Of a DNA stretch of 58,504 nucleotides, positions 1-10,627 are shown piece by piece. Position numbers and translations under genes: made by a program. The notes beneath the pieces were generated by a model. That model worked only from the letters and a program-made list of their open reading frames with translations, was not told where the DNA came from and ran no database searches. The stretch covers positions 1 through 58,504 of the forward strand of contig LVLI01000360.1 of NCBI GenBank assembly GCA_001687465.1, written 5' to 3'. Positions within the stretch are counted from its first letter, which is position 1; each line of letters starts with the position of its first letter. This DNA is from Halocafeteria seosinensis. Its lineage: Eukaryota > Sar > Bigyra > Bicosoecida.

Positions 1-264
1 GGTCTAGACCTTTAACAGCAAAGCGGCGAAGCAATGGAAAAGGGTATGATTAAAACCGAAGAGCATGTTGAAATTTTGATTTTGTGAGTGTGGAACATGG
101 AAGCTACGTTGTACACTGCAGCTCTGGGAAGGCACTGTACTGCAAGGAACCCTCACACAGGCCGAAGACCACTACGAAGAATACTCGGCCATGGACGACA
201 TAATACACCCGTATGTATGTGGGTTTATGGCGGTCAGTATTACATCTATAGACACATACATACT
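1..264. other. Left edge, no confident gene
   Basis: No complete gene is recognisable. A coding-like open frame on + runs from about 86 to 290. Its part up to about 208 reads like an acidic exon (Glu/Asp/Tyr-rich around 165-200) and ends at a GTATGT that could be a splice donor. It may be an internal exon of a gene truncated by the window edge or by the repeat block that follows. I recognise no domain. Confidence 0.3.
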
Positions 265-640
265 GTATGTGACAGATAGCTCACCGGATGGGAGTTGACC
301 GCAACATCTTCATGAGGAGCGGTATGCGCCCGTGTCAAGCAGCGACGGGGCGGCTGTTCCTGCAGCCTTGCTGACATGCGCCGTGAGGGAACGCAACAAT
401 GGTTTTGCTTAGGAGGCATCGGGGGAAGGCGCCATGGCTGTGCTAACGCTGTCAAACTTACCGACGAGGTTCAGCCTAGGAGGAGAAGGCCCTGTGCCTG
501 CCCCGGCGACGCCAGGACCGGTTGCAGAAGCGCAATTAGGATTAAGGGTTGGTCCAGACGAAGCAGTTGTGGCCATTGACATGCAGCCACCTGACGTGGG
601 AGGTGGCGCCCCAGGAGTTCCGTACATCTCAGTTTCGTCA
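265..640 (+). repeat. Repeat unit A, left copy
   Basis: Dispersed repeat of about 375 bp. It starts with a GTGACAGATAGCYCACC-like motif near 269-287. It then carries a block about an AGGAGCGG stretch, a CTTGCTGACATGCGCCGTGAGG-like stretch near 368 and a GC-rich coding-like segment at 430-640. The same sequence recurs in reverse orientation at about 2460-2870 and 2935-3130, and in direct orientation at about 3945-4240 and, in part, 4400-4640. Copies differ by substitutions and short indels, so they are not recent except for the tandem pair. Confidence 0.75.
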
Positions 641-759
641 ACATAGCCCAGATTGTAGTACATTTCCTGCTCGAGGTCAAAGAAGATGCGGCTACCCAGG
701 TCGTTTTGAAGTGCATCGTAGTGGCGGTACCCAGTTTACTAGCGGCATTTCCGCATCCA

Positions 760-1165
760 GTAGCGTCAATTTGTTGATGCGGTACGGGTAGTATTTACGC
801 TACGTTTGAATTGTATCCACTAGTATGGCACGACTAAAGCGTATATTCAAAAACGTCCACTAGCATTTGACTAATGAATGAAATGACCTATCTATCACCG
901 GAACGGAGTGGGAGTCTGTAACAGGAAGAAGGCGTTCCTTTTCCCTACTGGTTGATTCCCCCTTCTTCAAATTGCTCCGTGAGTGACGCCGCTTCCTAAC
1001 TGTGCCGGATGGTTGGCGAGTCACTTCCTGAGGTACGGGATCGTTCTTCTTCACGTTCTCGTTTGCCAGCAACCTTCTCTGTATCGCATCCTTGCATGCT
1101 CCTCCCTTTCCTAGCGCCGAGTGTCGGGACCTTAAGACCGCGAGGATACTGGGACTGCACGCCAA
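760..1165 (-). repeat. Repeat unit B/C, left copy, coding-like
   Basis: Segment mirrored on the other strand at about 3140-3450 (part B) and 2395-2465 (part C). On the minus strand, 860-1165 is an open frame. The mirrored plus-strand copy at 3128-3397 is open in the same frame and keeps the same peptide, including QPSGTVR, RRHSR and GESTSREKERLLPV. Conservation of the reading frame between diverged copies suggests an ancestral coding sequence, not random DNA. No known family is recognised, and neither copy looks like a complete gene. Confidence 0.5.
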
Positions 1166-1314
1166 ACAAACGGTTCCTTCCAGGTCTATCGCTTGTTCGA
1201 GTGGGGTGACATAGGCGTATGAGTGTTTACTATAAACCTGAGAAGTAGATAAGCAAGTACAAGATCCAAAAGCATATCAACAAGCAATAGTTTCTTTCCA
1301 AAATTTACACGGTA

Positions 1315-1835
1315 TTAGCAACGATAACAACAATATGAACGTACGAATGCCTTTGAGGGAATCGTTATGTCAGCCCCATATTCCTCAACGAGGATCTTTA
1401 CAAGTGGAGAGTTATCACTGTTGACAGCGCAACACAAAGCAGTTTTTTCTCCCTGGATTCCAACAAAAACAGAAGAGAACATACGATCAAGTCGTAGAGC
1501 AATCAATGACAACAAAGATGTATGGTACTTACAGGGTTGCATGCATTGACATCTACATGACACCTTTCGATCAAGAAACGCACAACGTTGGTGCGTCTGC
1601 TGGCGACCGCACACGCCAGAGGATGGTATACCACCGCGGAACAAAACGATACAGGAATCCTTATCATATTTTCCGAGTTTAGTCGGCTGCCATATTTCTC
1701 ATACAAACGCAGGAGAGTCTCTTTCCAGGTTTCGTTTGGCGGCACGAGCTTCGCATATTTCTCCCGCGGAGCACCACGACAGACATAATACAAGACTGCC
1801 TCGTCTAAAGTTGGCTTTCTAAATGTATCTCCCAT
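1315..1835 (-). CDS. Ankyrin-repeat protein (short or partial)
   Basis: Two exons on the minus strand: 1533-1835 and 1315-1452, with an 80-nt GTAAGT..CAG intron (1453-1532). The join is phase 0 and falls between ankyrin repeats. Exon 1 ends in a helix-turn-helix of the form PLACAVASRRTNVVRFLIE and exon 2 opens with KTALCCAVNSDNSPLVKILV, both typical ankyrin units. The start at 1835 gives a start with MGDTFRKPTL; an in-frame Met lies slightly upstream. After AIPSKAF-like residues there is another GTACGT (about 1344), so the gene may continue in a further exon not found. It lies at the centre of the inverted repeat, and a decayed copy is at 1940-2200. Function unknown; ankyrin repeats mediate protein binding. 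Confidence 0.55.
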
Positions 1836-1939
1836 TATGAAGTTGTTTACGAAGAAACAGTGTGACATATGCCTAATCAATGCGACGCACCAACACCGAC
1901 TGGCTGGAAGTTCTTCAAGTTGGGAAACTTTCACTTTGC

Positions 1940-2200
1940 AACACAATTCAGAACTTTCAGACGCATCAGCGTTGCCCGTTTCTTGATCAAGAGGTGTCAT
2001 GTAGACGTCAAGGTATGCAACCCGGTATATACCATACACCGCTGTTGTCATGCATTGCTCTACGGCTTGATCGTCCTGGAATCCAGGGACTGTGTTGCGC
2101 TGTCCACAGTGATAACTTTTCACTTGCAACCGTGGAGGAATACGGGGATGACATAACGACTCCGTCGAAGACATTCGTACGTTCGTATTGTGGTTATTGT
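1940..2200 (+). pseudogene. Decayed mirror copy of the ankyrin gene
   Basis: Plus-strand copy of the 1315-1640 gene segment in inverted orientation. It keeps the exon end VARFLIKRCHVDV, an intron starting GTATAT near 2015 and ending GGAATCCAG near 2089. The following exon has lost about 15 nt at its 5' end and is frameshifted relative to the intact ankyrin unit. The GT..AG pair survives, so this is a DNA-level inverted duplication and not a retrocopy. No full ankyrin frame can be assembled. Confidence 0.55.
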
Positions 2201-2257
2201 TGCCCTTTTGCATCTTGTGCTAGTAGTAGCGTGTATTATTTATGGCCTACCGGCTAA

Positions 2258-2818
2258 GTGGAAATGTGGTTGGGGGATCTTCATGCCGCTTGCTTTTCTA
2301 CTTCTCCGGTTCATAGCAAAAACTCATTCGACTATATCACCCCACTCGGAGAAGTGATAGATCTGGAAGGAACCGGTTGTTTGGTGTACAATCCAAGTAT
2401 TCTCGCGGTTTTTAGGTCCCGACACTCGGCGCTAGGAATGGACAGAGCTTTTAAAGATGCGATACAAAGACTGGGTTATGTTGACGAAACTGAGGTGGAC
2501 GGAACTCCGGGGGAGCCACCTCCCGCGTCAGGTGGGGGCTTGTCATTGGTCACAACTGTTGCGTCGGGAACAACACTTAATCCTGCCTGTGCTGCTGCAA
2601 CCGGTCTTGGCGTCGGCGTCGCTGTGGCAGGCTCAGGGTCTTCTCCTACCAGACTGATCCTTGACGGTACCTCTGACATTGTGGGCGCAGGCATGGCTCC
2701 TCCTCCGATGCCTCCTGAGCAAAATCAATGTTGTGTTCCCTCACGGCGGATGTCAGCAAGGCTGCAGGAACAGCGGGCCCGTCGCTGCTTAACACGGGCG
2801 CATACCGCTCCTCGTTAA
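2258..2818 (+). CDS. Hypothetical repeat-encoded ORF
   Basis: A 186-codon ATG-initiated open frame spans the junction of repeat parts C and A. The peptide is Ala/Gly/Pro/Thr-rich in the middle (LGYVDETE, then a GEPPPASGGG stretch) and Arg-rich at the end. The corresponding minus-strand frame in the left copy (409-663) retains related residues (LGYVDETEMYGTPG). No domain, signal peptide or membrane segment is visible. It could be part of a multicopy subtelomeric gene family, or an open frame that survives by chance in GC-rich repeat DNA. Confidence 0.3.
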   Translation: MEMWLGDLHAACFSTSPVHSKNSFDYITPLGEVIDLEGTGCLVYNPSILAVFRSRHSALGMDRAFKDAIQRLGYVDETEVDGTPGEPPPASGGGLSLVTTVASGTTLNPACAAATGLGVGVAVAGSGSSPTRLILDGTSDIVGAGMAPPPMPPEQNQCCVPSRRMSARLQEQRARRCLTRAHTAPR

Positions 2819-3450
2819 GAGGATATGGTCAACTCCCCGGCCGGTGGGCTATTTGTCACATATGTGTGTGTGCAGAGAAGGTTGCAAAACCCGGAGAAGA
2901 TAGAAAAGAACAATCCCGTACCTCAGAAACTGACCTCTGACATTGTGGGCGCAGGCATGGTTCCTCCTCCGATGCCTCCTGAGCAAAATCAATGTTGTGT
3001 TCCCTCACGGCGGATGTCAGCAAGGCTGCAGGAACAGCGGGCCCGTCGCTGCTTAACACGGGCGCATACCGCTCCTCGTTAAGAGGATGCGGTCAACTCC
3101 CCGGCCGGTGGGCTATCTGTCACATGTGTGTGTGTGCAGAGAAGGTTGCAAAACCCGGAGAAGATAGAAAAGAACAATCCCGTACCTCAGAAACTGACTT
3201 GCCAACCATCTGGCACAGTTAGGACGCGGCGTCACTCACGGGGCTATTTGAAGGAGGGAGAATCAACCAGTAGGGAAAAGGAACGCCTTCTTCCTGTTGC
3301 AGACTCAGTCCATTCCGTTGATAGACAGATCATTTCATTCATTAATCAAACGCTTGTCGACTTTTATCCAATATACGCTATGGTCGTGTCATACTAGCGG
3401 ATACAATTCAAACGTAGCGTACGTGCTATCCTGCATCAACAAATTGACAC
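2395..3450 (-). repeat. Right arm of the mosaic inverted repeat
   Basis: Reads in reverse complement as a rearranged version of 265-1160: part C (about 2395-2465), unit A (2460-2870), a second copy of unit A (2935-3130) and part B (3140-3450). The order differs from the left arm, where A, B and C are followed by the ankyrin gene. The arms therefore are not a simple palindrome but have recombined. Together with 1940-2200 they form an imperfect inverted duplication centred near 1.8-1.9 kb. Confidence 0.6.
2671..3198. repeat. Tandem duplication, 264-bp period, two copies
   Basis: Copy 1 is 2671-2934 and copy 2 is 2935-3198. Both begin CTCTGACATTGTGGGCGCAG and end CCTCAGAAACTGAC. Only a handful of substitutions separate them, for example at 2697/2961, 2825/3089 and around 2855/3119. 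The duplication is thus much younger than the other repeats nearby. Each copy holds a TG microsatellite next to the TGTCACATATGTG-type motif. Confidence 0.85.
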
Positions 3451-3935
3451 CACTGGGCGCGCAAATACCGCTATGATATACCGCATACGACATTCTGTAT
3501 CTGGTATCCCCATACACAAAAGAATTCGAGATCCGTCACGCTTTATCCAAGATGCCGGTGAATGGTGCAGAAGCTGCAGAACACCAAAGTCAGCGAGAAG
3601 TTGTTAGCGAACCAATTCTTGATCGTCACGTGGAATACGGTAAGTACAGGAGTATAAAATCGTCACGTCTGCATCGTTGTGGATACGGTGGAGAGTGTGT
3701 GTGTATTGGTATTGCTCCTACCGGAAGACCGGTGCAGATCTTTTCAAATCTCGTTCCTCCTCATCTACAGTAGTACACTCAATGGAGTCTCCACACCACC
3801 AATACTGTAGGCGTTTGGTTTGATTTCGGACTCTGCCTTACTAGTACGCTACCCCTAGAATTGTATTGCTAGTATGACTGGACTAAGGCGTATATTCGAA
3901 AAAGTCCCCTACTAAAGGTAGCACTTGACTAATAC
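3430..3935. other. Unique spacer between repeats; possible 5' exon
   Basis: Mostly unique sequence between repeat blocks. On + an ATG at 3552 opens a frame of about 29 codons (MPVNGAEAAEHQSQ...) that runs into a good donor, GTAAGT at 3640, so it could be a first coding exon. No partner exon is identified downstream. A B-type repeat fragment starts near 3860. Confidence 0.25.
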
Positions 3936-4640
3936 ACACACACAACTGTGACAGATAGCCCACCAGCCGGGAGTTGCTTCAGGAGGAGCGGTATGCGCCC
4001 GTGTTAACAGCGACGGCCCGCTGTTCCTGCAGCCTTGCTGACATGCGCCGTGAGGGAATCAACACTGGTTTTGCTCAGGAGGCATCGGGGAGGAGCCATG
4101 CCTGTGCCAACGACGTCAGGGAGGCTCAGTTTGAAAGGAGAAGGCCCTGAGCCTGCCACAGGGACGCCAGGACCGGTTGCAGCAGCGCAGTTAGGATTAA
4201 GTGTTGGTCCAGACGCAACAGTTGTGGCCAATGACTAATCGATGAAATGAGCCGTCTATCAACCGACACACACACATATGTGACAAATAGCCCACCAGCC
4301 TCAACCGAACGGACTGCGAGCTTTTATCAGAAGAAGTCGTGGTACAGTAGTCGATTCTCCTTTAAATACACAGAATGCACACACGCGCATATGTAGGCTT
4401 GTGCATGATGTAGTGTGTGTGTGTCCAGCGGCCAGGAAGTTGACCGCATCCTCTCAACGAGGAGCGGTGTGCAACAGCGAACGGGCTCACTGTTCCTCCA
4501 GCCTTGCTGACATGACATGCGCCGTGGGGGAACGCAACACTGGTTATGCCCAGGAAGTATTGGGGGTGAAATAGCCCTTGCCCCCCCAACATACATATGT
4601 GACAGATAGCCCACCAGTTGACCGCATCCTAGCCTGTCGG
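3860..4640 (+). repeat. Direct repeat copies of units B and A
   Basis: A short B-like piece at about 3860-3915 (CTAGTATG..GACTAA..CGTATATTC) is followed by a unit A copy at 3945-4240. Another B-like piece follows at 4232-4330 and a partial A copy at about 4400-4640. These have the same orientation as the left arm. The GTGACARATAGCCCACC motif occurs at about 3947, 4273 and 4599. This arrangement makes at least five A-type copies in 4.6 kb. Confidence 0.65.
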
Positions 4641-4928
4641 TCGCGACGTTCTGACCGATGCTTCCTAATAACGGTGAGTGCCATTAAGTACTGGTTCTTC
4701 CGTCCGTTCAAGTCGTTTCATGATGCGTTGATATGCTTTCCTCCTGCTCTTCCAAGCAGCGTAGTGCCCTTCCAATACATTGTAGTTATAACTCTCCGAG
4801 ATGGCATCTTCGTCCCCACCCAACTTCACAAATCTTATATTGAGTCTATAAAGCAATGTATAGCTCGTATCTCCATCGTGAGTTGGTGGCACACAAGCGG
4901 ACGAAGCTTTATTGATACTGGGCCGAGC

Positions 4929-6286
4929 ATGTCCAAGTCCCAGATCGGATGGCGGATCCTGGAGGGATCTCGTAAACACACTATTGACTGCCGTTTGACC
5001 TTCTTGAATGGTCAATGCTTCAGCTGGAAGGAGACCGAGGAGGGTGTCTTCACCCGAGTAATTGGAAGGCGTCACCATTTAGTCAGCGTTCGAAACCGAA
5101 AGGGATTGGAGGGGGTAGAGTTCCAATTGTGTACAACCAGACAGCCCGTGACGGGAACGACAAAGGGCAGAGGAAGCGGCGGTGGCGCGTCTAACTTGCT
5201 GGATGTGCAACAGGAGCTGCAAAACCATCTACAGCTTTCCTATGACATGGTCCAACTAGCAAAACAATGGTCGACGAGTGATGATCCCAGGTTGCAAGTG
5301 ATATTGCAACATCTCCCCGGCCTACGAATACTCCGTCAGGATGTGGTGGAATGTCTATTTTCTTTCATATGCAGTAGCAACAATAACATCAAGAGAATTA
5401 CGCAGATCTTGGATAAACTAAGGCAGAACTATGGAACATTTGTTGGACAGGCCAACGGGATAAGTTTCTTCTCCTTTCCGGAAACCGAAGATTTATCGAA
5501 GGCGACAGAAACGGAACTGAGGAAGCTGGGCTTAGGATACAGAGCAAAGTTCGTGGCCAACACCGCTCAGAGGCTGACGGAGCTGGGAGGAAGAGAATAC
5601 CTGGAAGGATTGAGATTGAAGGACAGAGAAGCAGTTATCGAGGAGCTGACTAACCTAGATGGGGTACGTTAGCGTTTCAAACGCTCTCTCTCTTGCAGCG
5701 AACCGGTATCACTATAGAGTTGCTCGGAATATTTCAGGTCGGAAGAAAAGTAGCCGATTGCGTCGCATTGTTTTGTTTGGATAAGGCGGACTGTATTCCT
5801 GTAGATACTCATGTAAGTTCACAGTAATACGTCGCATCGTTCGGCCAGCCAATGGAATACTTGAAGCATCTACAGGTATGGGCTATTGCTTGTCGTGAGA
5901 TGGATTCGTCTTTAAGGGAAGTTAAATCTCTCACTCCAAAGATATACAATTATGTCGGAGAACTGTTTCGCAAGAGATATGGGGACTTCTGCGGATGGGC
6001 ACACAGTTTAATGTTTGCTGCAGAATTGGAACCATTCCGCAAGCGTTTACCTAAAGAAATGCAACAAGAAATGGCGAGTTTTGCAGAAGAAGAACGGCAA
6101 CTCAAAGTTGCTCGAAAGCGTAATCGTGAATCACCTGGAAACGGAGATACGAAGCCCAAAAACTCGTCCAAGAAGAAAGGCAAGAATACTACCCCAAAGC
6201 AAGACGCTCCTGATAATACTATTGGCTCTACTCATGTTGTCGAGACTGGCACTCAGGATGTGTCGTCAAAACGTAGTCGCAGGTGA
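4929..6286 (+). CDS. OGG1: 8-oxoguanine DNA glycosylase OGG1
   Basis: Bifunctional base-excision-repair glycosylase/AP lyase that removes 8-oxoguanine. Three exons: 4929-5663, 5738-5812 and 5876-6286 (406 aa; introns 74 and 63 nt). The N-terminal OGG fold (RLTFLNGQCFSWKE) is followed by the signature ECLFSFICSSNNNI, then LRKLGLGYRAKFV. The helix-hairpin-helix GVG-RKVADCVALFCLDK is restored across intron 1. The predicted catalytic Lys249 and Asp268 (IPVDTHVW) fall at the same numbers as in human OGG1. The C-terminal 80 residues form a Lys/Arg-rich tail, likely a nuclear signal. The chosen ATG (MSKSQIGW) is the first before the conserved domain. The frame stays open upstream to 4578 inside the repeat, but that stretch shows no OGG1 similarity. 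The 3' neighbour TOP2 is on the same strand. Confidence 0.95.
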
Positions 6287-6469
6287 AGCACCAAAACTTT
6301 CCAAGACTCTATCAAGAGTAACAACGTAACATGATAACTTACTTACATGTTGTGAAGGTTCCGCTGGACTTCACAAACGCAATGATTTAGTTTATAGGTG
6401 TCGTAGCGGGTTGTATACGATGGATACACGGTAGCTTTCGTGGTGTCCTCCTTGGCGGTCGGTTGTACA

Positions 6470-9400
6470 ATGGGCTACGGATCCTGGGCGTCCCTATCAG
6501 GTGCTATACGCCACGATATCAGGTGTCGTTTAGTAGGAACTCGTCCCAACTCAAAGCACTGTCTCAATAATGTCTCCATTAGGCGCTTTTTTCGGCGCTA
6601 TCACCAATATCCAACTACACTACCATCTTCTCGGTACTCATGCGAAAGAGTTGCGCCATCGTTGGCTTTAGAAAACAGCTCCCCTGCTGTGATTAACTCA
6701 AAAAACTTCGCCACCAATGCGACGAAGTCGACCGAGAGGAAGATCGAGGATATTTACCAGCGGAAGACCCCCATTGAGCACATTTTACTGCGCCCAGGGA
6801 TGTATATCGGATCTACGGGGAAGGATGTCACAACTACATGGCTATTCGATGAGCAAGACCCAAGCAAACTGGCACTGCAGGATGTGGAGTACGTTCCGGG
6901 AATTGTAAAACTGTTTGATGAAATCTTAGTCAATGCCCTCGATAACAAGGAGAGAGATAAATCGATGAATCTCATCAAGGTCGATATTCACGACCCATAT
7001 GATTCCAAGAAGGGCCCAGTTATTTCGGTTTGGAACAACGGGAGAGGGATACCGGTTAAGAAGCATCGGAAAGAAAACGTGTACGTCCCTGAATTGGTAC
7101 TAGGGAATTTGTTGACAGGAAGCAACTTTGATGACTCAATCGACACCATGTCGGGAGGAAGATATGGTTACGGGGCGAAACTCACGAACATATTTTCCAC
7201 ACGCTTTACCATAGAGACGACTGATAAGAAATCGGGGAAAAAGTTTGAGATGGTACGGTCGTTTTTCATGGGAACGTGGAGGAAATCCTGGTGAATACTT
7301 TGATGATGTAACGCAGACCTGGACGGACAACATGCAAACTAGGAGTGAGCCAACTATCACTTCCTTAGATAAAGCCGAATCTGATTACACTCGTGTTACG
7401 TTTCGACCAGACCTTGCCAGTACGTGTTTCATTCCTGAAAGCATTTCTTCAAGCGCGCTTATTTGGCATACCACGACGCAGAGTTCGGACAGGAAACACT
7501 AGATGAAGGATCCTTAAAGATGATAATGTTGAGGACGCTAGACGCTGCAGCTGTCTATGAGGGCGTAACTGTGGAGTTGAATGGGAAGCAACTTCCGGTA
7601 GCTGGGTGCGTACGAAGATGTCATTGTACTTCATTTTCCATTTCACATTTGCTATATTCGGGTAGTTCAGGTTTCAGAAGTATGTTGAGCTTCTACAAGA
7701 CTCAGCTGTTCGCCAAGCGGCGGATCAAGGGATTTCCTTAGAAGGAAGTGAAAAAGCTGTATATCACAAGTTAAACAGGCACTGGGAATTTGCCGTTGGA
7801 CCTACCATCGGTGCTAAGCCTCTTAATCACCTGACTTCTGGCGGCTCCTCGCTTTCACATGGGTATGCCAATAGCCCGGAGGGGATGAGCTTTGTTAACG
7901 GTATTCGGACAAACAGAGGTGGAAGCCACGTAAGCGCAATCATGGAGCAACTATGTCGAAAAGGGGCAGCACTGCTGCAGAAGAAGAGAAAAGATTTGTC
8001 CATCAATGCCCAACAGGTGCGAAATCATATCAGGCTATACCTTAACACCCGAGTACAGAATCCTAGTTTTGACAGCCAGTCTAAGGACTTTCTTACAACC
8101 TCGGCGGAGGACTTCGGAACTTCTGTGTCTCTCTCCGATGCTACCGTGAGCAAATTGTTTCAGAGTAGTGGTCTAGAAGATGCCATTATTGCTGCTCTTG
8201 AGGCCAAGCAGAAGGCTGAGTCGCAAAGAGCTGTTAAACGGAGTCTTAGAGACCAGAAGGTTAAGGGGATTCCGAAGCTAGAAGATGCAAACTGGGCCGG
8301 TGGCAGGAAAGCAGATCAAACAACTCTCATTCTAACTGAAGGAGATTCTGCCAAAGCGCTTGCCGTTGCCGGACTTGCTATAGTTGGAAGGGACAAATAC
8401 GGTGTGTTTCCGTTAAGGGGAAAGCTGCTAAATGTTCGCGAGTTGAACCCAAAGTCGGCCGTTCAAAACAGCGAGGTTGCTGCCTTACTTACAATCTTAG
8501 GATTGGATTTCAATAAAACGTACAAAGGCCTGACGTCGAAGCAGCGAGGATTGCGGTACGGGAAGGTCCTAATTATGACGGATCAAGATGACGACGGCAA
8601 TCACATTAAAGGGTTGCTAATTAACTTATTCCATAACTACTGGCCAGAGCTTTTGAAAGAAAAAGATGGGTTTTTGGAGCAGTTTATTACCCCCGTGGTG
8701 AAGGCAAAGAAAGGGAAACAGAAAGAGGAATTCTTCTCAGTTAGCACGTTTCACAAATGGTTTCAGAGTCTCCCTGATGCTTCCAAGTGGTCGATAAAGT
8801 ACTATAAAGGATTGGGGACTAGTACGGCCCAAGAGGGTCGCGAATACTTCTCCAATTTGGATAAACACCTGATCTCCTTTTATTGGAGTAGTGAGAACGA
8901 TGGAGATAAAATTGATATGGCGTTTTCCAAAAAACGAGCAGAAGATCGTAAGAAATGGCTTCTGGGTAAGCCACTTGATGATGTGGCTAGACCACCGTTG
9001 GTGATAGACTCAAGTGAAATTGCTACTGAAGATACAAATCGAGAGTCCAATGGTGTCTCGTTTGGGTCCTTTATTGATGAAGAACTAGTGGAGTTCAGTA
9101 AGGCAGATCTAGCGCGGAGCATTCCCAGTGTTATTGATGGCCTCAAACCCTCTCAAAGAAAGGTTCTGTTTGCTTCATTAAAGAGAGCTGGAGCATCTAG
9201 TACTGGGCAGGAAATTAAAGTTGCACAGTTGGCCGGCTATTGTGCAGAGAAAACAGCATATCATCATGGAGAGGCTTCTCTTATTGCTACCATTGTCAAT
9301 ATGGCGCACGACTTCGTTGGCTCCAACAATGTACCACTGTTGCAGCCTATCGGTCAGTTTGGAACACGTTTAGCCGGTGGCAAAGACGCAGCCTCGGCTA

Positions 9401-10599
9401 GATACATTTTTACAAAACTATCCAGCATTACGCGGATGATTTTCCCCAGTGCTGACGATGCGTTGCTCGCGTATCGGAATGATGACGGTGCTCCGATCGA
9501 GCCTACAGTGTTCGTACCCATTCTGCCAATGGCTTTGGTTAACGGGGCCGAAGGGATAGGAACAGGCTGGTCCACCTCCGTGCCTTCGTATCATCCCGTG
9601 GAACTCATAGATATTTTACTTAGCAAGTTGGGAAGTGTCTCCGAGACATCAGTTTCCGAACCACAGCCGTGGTTCAGAGGCTTTACAGGAACGGTTACGA
9701 AGTCCCCTACTGGTGGTTACGTTACACATGGCTCAGTCAAGTGGGAATCAATGGACCGGGCGTCACGGGGAAGAAAGAGTCGCAAAAATGAGGATAGCGA
9801 CTCTGATGAAGTATTAACTATTGATGAGCTGCCGGTGGGGAAATGGACTGACGACTATAAATCCTTTTTATTAGGTCTACAGACAAAGGGACTCGTGGAA
9901 TCTTTGCGAGAATATCATTCAGAAACTAGCGTCAAGTTCCAATTGAGCCTTACAGAGAAAGGAAGGGAGATGCTCCAGCAGGAGTCTCCGAATAAAGCCC
10001 TGAAGCTTTCCTCCTCTGTATCAACGAAGAACATACACCTTTTTGACACCACTGGTACTGTAAAGAAGTACCACAACCCTCTGGAAATCGTCGATGAGTT
10101 CTTTGATGTGAGACTTGACCTGTATCGGAGAAGGAGACGGCGTCTTATCCGCATGTACCAAGCGGAGGCACGGAAAGCTTCGAGCAAGCAGAAGTTCATC
10201 AGGGACATCATCAATGGTGATCTCAAAATAGCAAAAAGGAATCAGGCGGATATACTCCAAGACATGGCAAACGCGGAGTATGTTAACTCGGTCCATTTGG
10301 CGAAACAAATGGCTGAAGAAGAATTTAACGATGGTATTCAGTCTCATCAAGCCTTAGGAAGCAGCCAATTACCCGAAGATGAAGAAGGAAATATCTCCAA
10401 AAAGGGGTATGAGTATTTGCTCAACCTGCCTTTTATGCAATTGACTCAAGAAAGCATAAACAAAGCACAGGCAGAAGAACAAAAACTCACTCAACAGCTT
10501 CAGCAGATCGAAAAATCTACCCCGGAACAGCTGTGGATTGATGAGCTTCGGCAGCTACGTGAAGAGCTCCTGAAGGATCATTCATACGATTCGCATTAA
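6470..10599 (+). CDS. TOP2: DNA topoisomerase II with organelle-like presequence
   Basis: ATP-dependent type IIA topoisomerase that passes one duplex through another. Four exons: 6470-7252, 7317-7419, 7482-7605 and 7671-10599 (1,312 aa). Order: GHKL ATPase (IYQRKTPIEHILLRPGMYIG; DEILVNALDNKERD), transducer, TOPRIM (LTEGDSAK near residue 560; MTDQDDDGNH near 641), and the winged-helix cleavage domain with catalytic Tyr near 915 in GGKDAASARYIF. It ends soon after the coiled-coil gate with no acidic or Lys-rich C-terminal domain. Before the ATPase are about 80 residues rich in Arg, Ser and Asn and poor in acid (RRFFRRYHQ, then FATNATK), resembling a mitochondrial or plastid targeting sequence. 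The ATG at 6470 is the first in frame. The enzyme is secure; organelle location is inferred. Confidence 0.93.
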
Positions 10600-10627
10600 A
10601 GGTTCGTTCCGTAATACACACACTACG

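Noticed and set aside
4578-4928. Extending OGG1 upstream to 4578
   Set aside because: The frame is open but starts inside repeat DNA, has no similarity to OGG1, and the domain begins right after the ATG at 4929.
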